NCBI RefSeq assembly: GCF_015840915.1
Contig: NZ_CP060398.1
Span: forward strand, 1,302,001 to 1,366,000
Direction: 5' to 3'
DNA length: 64,000 nt
From: Synechococcus sp. CBW1002
GTDB taxonomy: Bacteria; Cyanobacteriota; Cyanobacteriia; PCC-6307; Cyanobiaceae
Below the pieces are notes generated by a model, which saw nothing but the letters and a program-made list of their open reading frames with translations, made no database searches and was not told where the DNA came from. The position numbers were made by a program, and so were the translations under genes. Positions 50,450-58,944 of the stretch are shown here, piece after piece (the first letter of the stretch is position 1; each line of letters starts with the position of its first letter).

Positions 50450-50520
50450 GCGGATGAAGAGATTCGAACTCTCGACCCTCTCCTTGGCAAGGAGATGCTC
50501 TACCACTGAGCTACATCCGC
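50450..50520 (-). tRNA. tRNA-Gly (anticodon GCC)
   Basis: 71 bases on the minus strand: acceptor stem GCGGATG / CATCCGC, D-arm TAGCTCAGTGGTAGAGCA, anticodon arm CTCCT-TGCCAA-GGAG with GCC, T-arm with GTTCGAATC. CCA is not encoded. All stems pair by eye. The upstream side (50521 on) contains a hairpin described separately. Confidence 0.97.
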
Positions 50521-50522
50521 AG

Positions 50523-50551
50523 GTTGGCTGTGGCTTGAGCCACACACCAAC
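50523..50551. repeat. Inverted repeat between tRNA-Gly and the secretion operon
   Basis: GTTGG-c-TGTGGCT / AGCCACA-ca-CCAAC with a two-base turn: an almost perfect 12-bp stem two bases from the tRNA 5' end. It could be a hairpin terminator for rightward transcripts, although no T-tract follows, or part of the tRNA promoter region. Confidence 0.45.
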
Positions 50552-50692
50552 ATGATCGGCGCGTTCCCGATGGGCCAATCATGCACTACCGGGGGGCGCG
50601 CGGTCAAACGCTCGACCGAACCCCGTAGGCGGTGCCACGAGTGGTCGGGGGGGGAGGCCGCCTGGCGGGAGTCGCCCCTTAAGATCTGAGGA

Positions 50693-51427
50693 ATGAGTGA
50701 TAGGATCCTGTCCCTTCCGCCGGATACGTTGGCTTTTCTGCAGCGGCACAATCTGCTGCGGAAATTGGTGCGCTGCGAAGTGGTTGAGGAGACCATTGGC
50801 ACTGTCCAGCTCGAGGATGGGGAGCTGGAGCAATCCCGCCAGCGTTTCAAGCAGCGACACGGAATCAGCAGCCCTGACCTGGAGCAGGCATTCCAGATGC
50901 ATAACGGACTCTCTGATGAGGCCCTTGCCTGGCAGATGACCCTGCCACCGAGGATCTCTCACTACGTCCGAGAGCATTTTCTTCCCAAGGCCGAGTCCCA
51001 CTTTCTTGAGCGCAAGAACCAGCTCGATCAGGTGGTGTACAGCCTCATCCGGGTCGGAGATCCCTATCTGGCCCGTGAGCTCTACCTCAGGATCGCCGAC
51101 GAAGAAGCCAGCTTCGCCGACCTTGCCGCGAGCCACTCCGAGGGTCCCGAAAAGGCAGCCAGAGGCTTGGTCGGCCCTGTCCCTCTCACCCAGGCGCATC
51201 CGGCTCTGGCCGAGCGCCTGCGCACCACCTCGAAGGGGATCCTGCACGAGCCCTTTCGTCTCGAGAAGTGGTGGTTGATCCTCCGCCTGGAGAGCTACCG
51301 GCCGGCCAGGTTCGACGATGCCATGGCGGATCGCATGGCGCGGGAGCTGTTCGAACAATGGGTCGACTCTGAGACCAACCTTAGACTCACCAACCTCACG
51401 GCGGCCTCTCCGGTCCCTACCGTATGA
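50693..51427 (+). CDS. Parvulin/PpiC-like protein of a type I secretion operon
   Basis: 244 residues, no signal peptide or membrane helix visible. N-terminal helical part (LPPDTLAFLQRHNLLRKLVR) resembles SurA/PrsA-type chaperone helices; the C-terminal half (about 140-235) has LYLRIADEEASFADLAASHS and GLVGPVPLTQAHPALAERLR, the pattern of a parvulin-type peptidyl-prolyl isomerase. Similar genes sit beside HlyB-like transporters in cyanobacteria. ATG 50693 follows TGAGGA. Its stop overlaps the start of the ABC transporter by four bases. Probable job: hold or fold the secreted substrate in the cytosol (inference). Confidence 0.82.
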   Translation: MSDRILSLPPDTLAFLQRHNLLRKLVRCEVVEETIGTVQLEDGELEQSRQRFKQRHGISSPDLEQAFQMHNGLSDEALAWQMTLPPRISHYVREHFLPKAESHFLERKNQLDQVVYSLIRVGDPYLARELYLRIADEEASFADLAASHSEGPEKAARGLVGPVPLTQAHPALAERLRTTSKGILHEPFRLEKWWLILRLESYRPARFDDAMADRMARELFEQWVDSETNLRLTNLTAASPVPTV

Positions 51428-54375
51428 CCCTCACCCCAGCCTCAAGTCTGCAGCGTCATGCGGCCTTCCAGAATCTGAGCTCCTCGGGCCAGCGTCTGCT
51501 TGCTGAGCACGCCAAGCTGGTGCGTTTCCGCGTTGGGCAGAGCCTCACCGATGGCAGGATTCTTCCCGCCAAGGTGATGGTGATTCTCCAGGGTCAGGCC
51601 CGCCTGCTGGGCCGTGAGCAGGGAAGGATGACCACCCTCTCACGCCTGGGCCCCGGAGACCTGGTTGGTGTGGTGTCGCTGCTGCGGGGTGAGCCCTGTG
51701 AATCGGTGAGTGCCGCCACGGAGCTGCTGGCCGCCTGTCTGGACGATCAGCACATCCTGGAACTGCACCGCACCGAACCCAGCTTTCGCCAATGGTGCCT
51801 CGAAACGGTCTGGCGGGCGGAGGTGGCGGCGCTGCTCGACAGTCACAGCCATCGTCAGGCTCTGAACGGCAGCTCGGTGCGCGATGTCCTGGCCCAGGCC
51901 ATCGCCGAGGCCCGGAGTGTTCCCCTCACGATCCCGGCCATTCAGGCTCTGCGGGCCGAAGGCCGCGAGATTTTTCTGGCCAGCCTCTGTGCTGATGGCG
52001 GCCCCCCCCTCTCCAGCCTTCTCAAAGAGGGTGCCGCCCTTCCCAACGCCGCCGGACCCTTCGGTCTGCGCCTGCTCAGCCTGCCGCAGGGATTGCTGGA
52101 CACCCTGCTGCGGCAGCCCGATCAGCCCCCCTTGGCGGAACCCGAGCCAACCCCTGGCCAGGCCGTTCCGATCGCGGCGGAGGTGGCACCGGAATCCCCC
52201 CAGGTCAGCGAGCTCAGCTTCGCAGGCAAACCCCGGGGCAAGCTGATCCGGGCCAACGGGGCAGCCCAGGAGGCGGTGGCCTGCCTGCAGATGCTGGCCT
52301 TCGACATGAAGCTGGCCTTCCGGCGCGATGCCATCGACAAGGTGATGCAGGATGCCCTGCGGCGGGGGCAACAGCCGAATCTGCAGCTCTGCGGCCAGCT
52401 GGCCTCCAACCTGGGCCTTCATGTGATGGGTACGAGGGTGCCAGCCAGCCAGGGCACCCGCCTGCAGACCCCCGCTCTGGTCAGCTGGAAAGAAGGCTTT
52501 GCCCTGGTCCGCCGCAGCCATGCGCGGGGCATGACCCTGGCATCCCCCAGCAGAGGGCTGGTGGAGTTGCGACCCGAGCAGCTGGAGCAGGAGTTTCCCG
52601 ACGGTATCGCTCTGCTGGTGGTGGATCGAACCAACGCCACCCCGGAGCAGAAGTTCGGCCCATCCTGGTTCTGGCCGGCACTGAAGCGCTACCGGGGTGT
52701 GCTGTTGCAGGTTCTGGCGGCCAGCTTTGTGGTGCAGCTGTTCACCCTGGCCAACCCGCTGTTGATTCAGGTGATCATCGACAAGGTGATCCGGCAACGC
52801 AGTCTTGACACCCTGCAGGTCCTTGGCATTGCCCTTTTGGTGGTGTCGTTGCTCGAGGGGGTCCTGACCAGCCTGCGCACCTTCCTCTTCACCGAGACGA
52901 CCAATCGCATCGACCAGCGCCTGGGTGCTGAGATCATCGACCATCTCCTGCGTCTGCCGCTGAACTACTTCGATCGCAGGCCCGTGGGTGAACTGAGCTC
53001 GCGTGTTGCAGAGCTTGAGAAAATTCGCAATTTTCTGACGGGACAGGCCCTCACCACCGTGCTGGATGCGGCGTTTTCGGTGATCTACATCGCTGTGATG
53101 GTGCTCTACAGCTGGGTTCTTACATTGGTGGCCTTGTCGGTGCTGCCAATCCAGATTGGCCTGACTGTCCTGGGAGCACCACTGTTTCGCAGGCAATATC
53201 GCAAGTCTGCAGAGTCCAACGCCAAAACCCAGAGCCATCTTGTGGAAGTGCTGACCGGCGTTCAGACGGTGAAAGCCCAGAATGTCGAGATGGTGAGCCG
53301 CTGGAAGTGGCAAGAATTTTATGATCAGTACATTGCCCACAGTTTTGAAAAAACCATTACGGGCACGGCCCTCAGCCAGACGAGCCAGGTCCTGCAGAAG
53401 ATTTCACAGCTTCTGGTGCTTTGGATGGGAGCCACCCTGGTTCTGAGTGGAGATCTCACCCTGGGCCAGCTGATCGCTTTCCGAATTCTGAGCAGCTATG
53501 TGACGCAGCCGATTCTGCGGCTTTCCAGTATCTGGCAGACCGTTCAGGAACTTCGAGTCTCATTCGAGCGATTGGCTGATGTGATTGACACGCCCCAGGA
53601 ATCGGATGAAGCCGATCAGGCCAAGATCCCGCTGCCTCCGATCTGCGGCAATGTGGTCTTTGAGAACGTGAGCTTCCGCTTTCGCGCCGATCAGCCTCCG
53701 GTCCTGAAGAATATTGATCTGACAATCCCAAGCGGAACCTTTGTGGGCATTGTGGGTCAGAGCGGCAGCGGCAAGAGTACGTTGATGAAGTTGTTGCCTC
53801 GTCTTTATAACGCAGATGAAGGCCGTATTCTGATCGACAATTACGACATCGACAAGGTAGAACTCTATTCGCTTCGCCGTCAGATTGGCATTGTGCCGCA
53901 GGATCCCCTCTTGTTCTCTGGAACGGTCGCTGAAAATATCGCTTTGACGCAGCCCGATGCCGAGAGCGATGCCCTGGTTCAAGCCGCCCAGCTGGCCTGC
54001 GCCCACGAGTTCATCATGGACCTCCCCAGTGGTTACAGCTCTCCGGTCGGAGAGCGGGGCGCTGGTCTGAGCGGAGGCCAACGCCAGCGCATCGCCATCG
54101 CACGCACCCTGCTCAGCCGCCCGAAATTGCTGGTGATGGATGAAGCCACCAGTGCCCTGGATTACGACACCGAGCGCAGGGTGTGCGACAACCTGGTCGA
54201 AGCCCTGCACGATTGCACGGTGTTCTTCATCACGCACCGTCTCTCAACGATCCGTCGTGCCGATCTGATTGTGATGATGCATCAGGGCGCGATCGTGGAG
54301 ACGGGCACCCACGATGAGTTGATGGCATTGCGGGGCCGCTACTACGCGCTTTATCGTCAGCAGGAGGCAGGTTGA
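51424..54375 (+). CDS. Type I secretion ABC transporter with N-terminal cyclic-nucleotide-binding-like domain and inactive C39-like domain
   Basis: 983 residues. Order: Crp/cNMP-binding-like domain (about 10-130: NLSSSGQRLLAEHAKLVRFR, VMVILQGQARLLGREQGR); a linker; C39 peptidase-like domain (about 275-400) in which catalytic positions are lost (QEAVACLQML where D-C-G is expected; EGFALVRRSHARGM where His is expected); six membrane helices (about 415-700, ETTNRIDQRLGAEIIDHLL, LNYFDRRPVGELSSRVAELE); ATPase (about 740-983) with Walker A GQSGSGKSTLMKLL, signature LSGGQRQRIAIARTLL, Walker B LLVMDEATSALD and FFITHRLSTI. It should energise export through an HlyD/TolC-type channel. Overlaps both neighbours. 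Confidence 0.93.
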   Translation: MTLTPASSLQRHAAFQNLSSSGQRLLAEHAKLVRFRVGQSLTDGRILPAKVMVILQGQARLLGREQGRMTTLSRLGPGDLVGVVSLLRGEPCESVSAATELLAACLDDQHILELHRTEPSFRQWCLETVWRAEVAALLDSHSHRQALNGSSVRDVLAQAIAEARSVPLTIPAIQALRAEGREIFLASLCADGGPPLSSLLKEGAALPNAAGPFGLRLLSLPQGLLDTLLRQPDQPPLAEPEPTPGQAVPIAAEVAPESPQVSELSFAGKPRGKLIRANGAAQEAVACLQMLAFDMKLAFRRDAIDKVMQDALRRGQQPNLQLCGQLASNLGLHVMGTRVPASQGTRLQTPALVSWKEGFALVRRSHARGMTLASPSRGLVELRPEQLEQEFPDGIALLVVDRTNATPEQKFGPSWFWPALKRYRGVLLQVLAASFVVQLFTLANPLLIQVIIDKVIRQRSLDTLQVLGIALLVVSLLEGVLTSLRTFLFTETTNRIDQRLGAEIIDHLLRLPLNYFDRRPVGELSSRVAELEKIRNFLTGQALTTVLDAAFSVIYIAVMVLYSWVLTLVALSVLPIQIGLTVLGAPLFRRQYRKSAESNAKTQSHLVEVLTGVQTVKAQNVEMVSRWKWQEFYDQYIAHSFEKTITGTALSQTSQVLQKISQLLVLWMGATLVLSGDLTLGQLIAFRILSSYVTQPILRLSSIWQTVQELRVSFERLADVIDTPQESDEADQAKIPLPPICGNVVFENVSFRFRADQPPVLKNIDLTIPSGTFVGIVGQSGSGKSTLMKLLPRLYNADEGRILIDNYDIDKVELYSLRRQIGIVPQDPLLFSGTVAENIALTQPDAESDALVQAAQLACAHEFIMDLPSGYSSPVGERGAGLSGGQRQRIAIARTLLSRPKLLVMDEATSALDYDTERRVCDNLVEALHDCTVFFITHRLSTIRRADLIVMMHQGAIVETGTHDELMALRGRYYALYRQQEAG

Positions 54376-55544
54376 TGATCCATCTCGATCAACGCAAAGG
54401 CAACACCAACTCTGGGCACCTGTCGGCACCTGAGCAACCCGCCAACGCTGCAGCCCTGCGTCAATCACGACGCTGGATGCACGCCGTCAGCCTGAGTCTG
54501 GTGAGCACAACCGTGTTTGCTGTGGGATGGCTGGCCCTGGCCCGCACCGATGAAGTGGTGATCGCACCGGGCAGTCTTGAGCCGATCGGTGCCGTGCGGG
54601 AGATCCAGATGCCTCTGGGCGGAGTCGCCGCCGATATTCTGGTGAAAGAGGGCCAAGCGGTGAAAGCGGGCCAGGTTTTGATTCAACTCGACCAGAAAGC
54701 CAGCCGCCAGCAGGTGAATTCCTTGCAGGAGGCTATCAACCTCAAGCAGAGAGAATTAAATCTGAAGCAGAAGGAGCTGCAGCGCTACCTCGAGCTCAAT
54801 GCAGCCGAAGCCGACATGCTCAGCAATAATCTGAGGCTCGATACGGAAATCATGAATCGCTTTGAGCAGCTGGCTCGTGAGGGTGCCTCTGCCGAGCTCC
54901 AGTTTTTACAGCAGCAGAACAAGGTCAAGGAGACCCACGGCCGGCTGATGCAGAATCGCATCGAACGTCTGCGGCAGCAGGCGGTGCTCGATCAGCAAAC
55001 GCAGCAGTTGCGTGCCGCCCTTGAACAACTCCGCAGCGATCTGGTCGAGGCCAGCACCACGCTCCGCTACCAGGAGATTCGTTCCCCTGTCGATGGGGTG
55101 GTGTTCAACCTCAAGCCTAAATCGATTGGCTTTGCCGCCCAGGGCACAGAGCCGATCCTCACGGTGGTGCCGCAGAAAGATCTGGAGGTTCGTGCTGAGA
55201 TCAGCAGCCGCGACATTGGCTTTGTGAAAGTGGGAATGCCCGTGGAGATCAGCGTCGACTCCTACCCAGCCTCTGATTTCGGCTCTCTCAAGGGCGAGGT
55301 GCGCCAGATCGGTTCCGATGCCCTGCCCCCGGATCCGAACAAATCCGGTGAAGCGGCGTCCAGCTATCGCTATCCAGCCAAAATCAGCCTCGCCAGTCAG
55401 GGGCTGAAGGCGCGCGATGGCAAAGATCTGCCCCTGCAGGTGGGGATGTCGGTGGAAGCGAACATCAAGCTTCGCAAGGTTTCCTACCTGGAGCTTCTGC
55501 TCGGCACCTTCCGCGACAAGGCCAACAGCATCCGGCGCATCTGA
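54375..55544 (+). CDS. HlyD-family periplasmic adaptor (membrane fusion protein)
   Basis: 389 residues. A cytoplasmic N-terminus of about 35 residues, one membrane helix (about 35-57, LSLVSTTVFAVGWLALART), then the lipoyl half-motif (EIQMPLGGVAADILVKEGQA), a coiled-coil hairpin (about 100-215, INLKQRELNLKQKELQRYLE), the second lipoyl half and the beta-barrel (YQEIRSPVDGVVFNLKPKS; VGMPVEISVDSYPASDFGSL). It links the ABC transporter to an outer-membrane TolC-like channel, which is not in this window. ATG 54375 overlaps the transporter stop by one base. Confidence 0.94.
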   Translation: MIHLDQRKGNTNSGHLSAPEQPANAAALRQSRRWMHAVSLSLVSTTVFAVGWLALARTDEVVIAPGSLEPIGAVREIQMPLGGVAADILVKEGQAVKAGQVLIQLDQKASRQQVNSLQEAINLKQRELNLKQKELQRYLELNAAEADMLSNNLRLDTEIMNRFEQLAREGASAELQFLQQQNKVKETHGRLMQNRIERLRQQAVLDQQTQQLRAALEQLRSDLVEASTTLRYQEIRSPVDGVVFNLKPKSIGFAAQGTEPILTVVPQKDLEVRAEISSRDIGFVKVGMPVEISVDSYPASDFGSLKGEVRQIGSDALPPDPNKSGEAASSYRYPAKISLASQGLKARDGKDLPLQVGMSVEANIKLRKVSYLELLLGTFRDKANSIRRI

Positions 55545-55708
55545 CAGGGCGCAGTCCTGATCAATTGCGCCAGGTGAGACTCCGTTGTAATGTGTGAATC
55601 CACGAACAGTGGACTCAATCACCCGTGGCTCCGCCGGTCGAGGCCCGTCAGTCAAAACCCTTGCGACGACAGCGATCTCTCTGGCCCCTCGTGACTGTGC
55701 CAGCCTGC

Positions 55709-55737
55709 TTGCCGGCCGATCAAGGCACTGATAAACT
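55709..55737 (+). promoter_or_regulatory. Candidate sigma70 promoter for the first RTX gene
   Basis: TTGCCG (55709-55714), 17-base spacer, TAAACT (55732-55737). It predicts a start near 55744, which would place the ATG at 55741 at the transcript edge and favour the GTG start at 55798 with a 50-base leader. Confidence 0.4.
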
Positions 55738-55797
55738 GGCATGGATGCGCTTTTAAGCGTACAGTTCATCAGCGTTCCTGCAACCCAGAAAACCACT

Positions 55798-57156
55798 GTG
55801 GCTTTTACCACCCTTCCCGGATCCGCTTCAGCGGCAACCACCTTCCAGGGTACTGAAGGTGCTGATTCAGTCGTCATCATTGATCTGCCCGACGACTCCA
55901 CCAACTTCGAGGCCAATGGTGAGGGAGGCGATGATTTCATTGCCTTCGAGGGCTCTCAGAATCTTTCCACCATCCGCGGTGGCCAGGGCAATGATCTGAT
56001 CACTCAGAACATCATCACCGATTACTTCGGAAATATCTGGTCCGCTGGTCTGATCAGCGGCAACATGGGTAATGATGTGATCGGCAATAACCAGCTCGGT
56101 ATTGCCGCCATTGCTTCCACCATCAATGGTGGTCAAGGCGATGACCAACTGTATGTCGGCCCCATCCAGAGCACCCTGCTCAATGGCAACATGGGTGCTG
56201 ACCGGGTGTTCGTCGATAGCGACTATGGCTCGGTCAACATCAACGGATCGTCCATCTTTGGTGGTCAGGGTGATGACTTCCTCTCGGTTGATTCCGATCG
56301 CAACGACAACATCAACAACACCGTCATCGGCGGCAACCTGGGTAATGATACCATTATCCTTGATATCGATGCCTCCTTCGCGGGCTCTGTAGTTGAAGGT
56401 GGCGATGGCGATGATGGCATCTTCGCTGGTCGTTCGAGCACCGGCCTGCTGATCTTCGGTGGCGAAGGCAACGATTACATCGTCGGTGCCGGTGGAGATT
56501 ATTACGGCGACTACGGCGCTGGTGATGACATCTTCGGCGAAGCCGGCAATGATTACATCAAGGGCCTCGGTGGCGACGACTACCTCGTTGGTGGCGATGG
56601 CGCTGACAGCCTCTTCGGTGGCTATGGTCGCGACAGGCTCTTCGGCGGTGATCTGAACGACATCCTCGTGGGTGGCGAAGACGCTGACATCCTCTCCGGC
56701 GGTACCGGCAGCAACCAGTTCCGCTACAACTCCAGCGACACTGACTCCGGTAGTTTCGTCAATGTCTTGGTTGACGACAACATCTATACCATTGGCGTTG
56801 AATTCAATGGCGACGATAGGGTTGACATCATCACCGATTGGGATGCTTCGGCCGGAACCAACGTGATTGCCAACAACTTCAACGTCTTTGATCCTGGCGT
56901 TGTGCTCACCAACTTCGACGGTGGACAGGGTGTCTTCGCTGACAACTTTACTGATGAACAAAACTACGCCGTTCGCGGCTCCTACAACGCCGATCTGGAT
57001 AACTTCACCTTCAATCAGTTTGGCAGCGATGTTCTGATTGGTACGGCCCAACAAGACGGTCCGTTCAATCCTGGACCTGACGGATTCACCAATAATCTGG
57101 TGGTCCTCACCAATGTAGCGTTCACAACTACCTTCTCCCAGGCGAACTTCGTCTGA
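55798..57156 (+). CDS. RTX-type (haemolysin-repeat) calcium-binding protein, copy 1
   Basis: About 452 residues, strongly acidic, rich in Gly, Asp, Asn. Repeats of the GGxGxDxUx type run from about residue 55, densest around 220-310 (GGEGNDYIVGAGG, FGEAGNDYIKGLGGDDYLVG, GGDGADSLFGGYGRDRLFGG). A longer module of about 45 residues (STIxGGQG...GNxGxD...SSIFGGQGDD) repeats earlier. The C-terminal 140 residues are non-repetitive and end NLVVLTNVAFTTTFSQANF, the likely type I secretion signal region. GTG 55798 (AFTTLPGSAS) is preferred; ATG 55741 is possible. It likely folds with Ca2+ outside the cell. Confidence 0.88.
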   Translation: MAFTTLPGSASAATTFQGTEGADSVVIIDLPDDSTNFEANGEGGDDFIAFEGSQNLSTIRGGQGNDLITQNIITDYFGNIWSAGLISGNMGNDVIGNNQLGIAAIASTINGGQGDDQLYVGPIQSTLLNGNMGADRVFVDSDYGSVNINGSSIFGGQGDDFLSVDSDRNDNINNTVIGGNLGNDTIILDIDASFAGSVVEGGDGDDGIFAGRSSTGLLIFGGEGNDYIVGAGGDYYGDYGAGDDIFGEAGNDYIKGLGGDDYLVGGDGADSLFGGYGRDRLFGGDLNDILVGGEDADILSGGTGSNQFRYNSSDTDSGSFVNVLVDDNIYTIGVEFNGDDRVDIITDWDASAGTNVIANNFNVFDPGVVLTNFDGGQGVFADNFTDEQNYAVRGSYNADLDNFTFNQFGSDVLIGTAQQDGPFNPGPDGFTNNLVVLTNVAFTTTFSQANFV

Positions 57157-57200
57157 TTCCAACCCCTCTGCGGGTTGCAAAGCCTCTGGAACGTTTTTGG

Positions 57201-57224
57201 GCCCCTCTTCGGAGGGGCTTTTTT
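57201..57224 (+). terminator. Rho-independent terminator after RTX copy 1
   Basis: Stem GCCCCTC / GAGGGGC with TTCG loop, followed by six Ts (57219-57224). Strong by eye. It ends the copy 1 transcript before the promoter of copy 2. Confidence 0.85.
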
Positions 57225-57298
57225 CTTGTGCTAGGTGCTGGGTCGCCATGGCCATGCGTGCTCTCTCTGAGTTGCGGGCAGCAGCAGCACCCTTGAGG

Positions 57299-57327
57299 TG
57301 GACAAGACTGTCGCAAAAGTGTAGAAT
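57299..57327 (+). promoter_or_regulatory. Candidate strong sigma70 promoter for the second RTX gene
   Basis: TGGACA (57299-57304), 17-base spacer, TAGAAT (57322-57327): 5 of 6 matches in each box with ideal spacing. Predicted transcript start near 57334, just before the possible starts at 57348 and 57358. Confidence 0.6.
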
Positions 57328-57347
57328 AACCAACATATTCAGCGCCA

Positions 57348-58829
57348 ATGCACTGCGATGGCTTTTCGACTCTTCCTGGCTCAGACTCGGCCGCAACAAC
57401 CTTCCAAGGTACGGAAGGGGCTGATTCGATCGTCATCTTTGATCTTCCCAACGGCTCGACCAACTTTGAGGCTAATGGCGAGGCTGGTAATGACTTCATC
57501 GCCTTCGAGGGTAGTCAGAATCTCTCCACCATTCGCGGTGGTCAAGGCAATGATCTGATCACGCAAAATATTGTTGCCGGTGATTCCAGCACCTTCATCG
57601 CCTTCAACAGAAAAGTCTCGATCTTCTCTGGGAATGTCTGGTCTGCTGGCCTGATCAGCGGCAATATTGGCGATGATGTGATCGGCAACAATCAGCTCGG
57701 GATTGCTGCCATCGCCTCCACGATCAATGGTGGTCAAGGCGACGACCAACTCTATGTTGGCCCCATCCAGAGCACCCTTCTGAATGGCAACATGGGTGGA
57801 GACTTTGTCTATGTTGATAGCGACTATGGTTCAGTCAACATTAACGGATCGTCTATCTTTGGTGGCCAAGGCGATGACGTTGTCACGGTCGATTCCGGCT
57901 TTAACGACAATGTCAATAACACCGTGATCGGTGGCAACCTGGGCAACGACACCATCGAGCTGGATATCGACGGCTCCTTCGCTGGATCTGTTGTGGAAGG
58001 TGGCGATGGTGATGACAGCATCTTTGCCGAAGATTCCGAATCGGGCCTTCTGATCTTCGGTGGTAATGGCAATGATGTTATCTATGGCGGCATCGGTAGT
58101 GATCGGCTTTTCGGTGATGCGGGCAACGATTACATCGTTGGAGATCGGCAAATCTTCCCTGTTATGAAGATTGCCATGGAGCTGCAGGATATTCATGTAC
58201 TGGATTATATTCATGGTGGCGAGGATGGCGATTATCGCGACTCTTTTGACTATGGCGACTATATCGTCGGTGGTGATGGTGCCGACAGCTTGTTTGGTGG
58301 CCTTGGAGTCGACACCATCTTCGGTGGTGACTTGAACGACATCCTCGTGGGTGGTGAAGATGGTGACATCCTCTCCGGTGGCACCGGCAGCAACCAGTTC
58401 CGTTACAACGAGTTCGAGACTGACGACGGTAGTTTTGTCAGTGTGTTAGTTGGCGGCAATGTCTATACCGTTGGCGTTGAATTCAGCGGCAACGATGCGG
58501 TTGACATCATCACCGATTGGGATGCAGGGGCCGGTACAAATGTGATTGCCAATAATTTTAACATCTTCAATCCTGACGCAGTGCTTACCAGTTTCGATGG
58601 TGGAACGGGCGTCTTGTCAAGCAACTTTGCTGTTGGTGAGAACTACGCTATTCGGGGTTCTTATAATGCCGATCTGGATGACTTCACGTTCAGCTTTAGT
58701 GGCAACGATGTTCTGATTGGCGTTGCCCAGGACGAAGATTTCAATCCTCTTGATGGGTTTACTAATAACCTGGTTGTGCTTAAAAATGTGGCATTCACCA
58801 CCACCTTCTCCCAGGCAAACTTCATCTAA
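57348..58829 (+). CDS. RTX-type calcium-binding protein, copy 2
   Basis: 493 residues in frame from ATG 57348 (HCDGFSTLPGSDSAATTFQG). It is a full paralogue of copy 1 with the same module order, the same Gly/Asp repeats and the same C-terminal block (VDIITDWDAGAGTNVIANNF ... FTTTFSQANF). It differs by an insertion near residue 82 (DSSTFIAFNRKVSIFSG) and a non-repeat insertion inside the RTX array (about 265-300, QIFPVMKIAMELQDIHVLD). Its third-codon bases are more AT-rich than those of copy 1. The start appears shifted by one base relative to copy 1 (see findings). Confidence 0.88.
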   Translation: MHCDGFSTLPGSDSAATTFQGTEGADSIVIFDLPNGSTNFEANGEAGNDFIAFEGSQNLSTIRGGQGNDLITQNIVAGDSSTFIAFNRKVSIFSGNVWSAGLISGNIGDDVIGNNQLGIAAIASTINGGQGDDQLYVGPIQSTLLNGNMGGDFVYVDSDYGSVNINGSSIFGGQGDDVVTVDSGFNDNVNNTVIGGNLGNDTIELDIDGSFAGSVVEGGDGDDSIFAEDSESGLLIFGGNGNDVIYGGIGSDRLFGDAGNDYIVGDRQIFPVMKIAMELQDIHVLDYIHGGEDGDYRDSFDYGDYIVGGDGADSLFGGLGVDTIFGGDLNDILVGGEDGDILSGGTGSNQFRYNEFETDDGSFVSVLVGGNVYTVGVEFSGNDAVDIITDWDAGAGTNVIANNFNIFNPDAVLTSFDGGTGVLSSNFAVGENYAIRGSYNADLDDFTFSFSGNDVLIGVAQDEDFNPLDGFTNNLVVLKNVAFTTTFSQANFI

Positions 58830-58874
58830 TTTCCATTCACTCTGCGGGTTGCAGAGTTTTTGGAATGTTCTCTC

Positions 58875-58896
58875 GCCCCTCCTTTGGAGGGGCTTT
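58875..58896 (+). terminator. Rho-independent-like terminator after RTX copy 2
   Basis: Stem GCCCCTCC / GGAGGGGC with a TTT loop followed by TTTG. Homologous to the terminator of copy 1, with a shorter T-run. Confidence 0.7.
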
Positions 58897-58944
58897 GTCG
58901 TGATTGGCTTGCTCTTCGTTTCGTGTCAAGGCTTGGTGGTCGAT

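Noticed and set aside
50450-50520. tRNA-Gly as an integration site for a genomic island
   Set aside because: No repeat of the tRNA 3' end (left side) was seen nearby and no integrase is present; the secretion operon lies on the 5' side of the tRNA.
52250-52640. Active C39 bacteriocin-type peptidase
   Set aside because: The expected Asp-Cys-Gly, His and Asp positions read Gln-Glu-Ala, Gly-Phe and Ser, so leader cleavage is not supported.
55560-55700. Small gene or RNA between the adaptor and RTX copy 1
   Set aside because: No open frame with a ribosome site and no strong hairpin or conserved RNA motif; only a promoter candidate near its end.
57358-57558. Separate small gene starting ATG-GCT-TTT at 57358
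   Set aside because: Its frame is +1 to the RTX gene and its translation (MAFRLFLAQTRPQQPS) has no relation to copy 1 beyond the first three codons; it is better explained as a displaced start.
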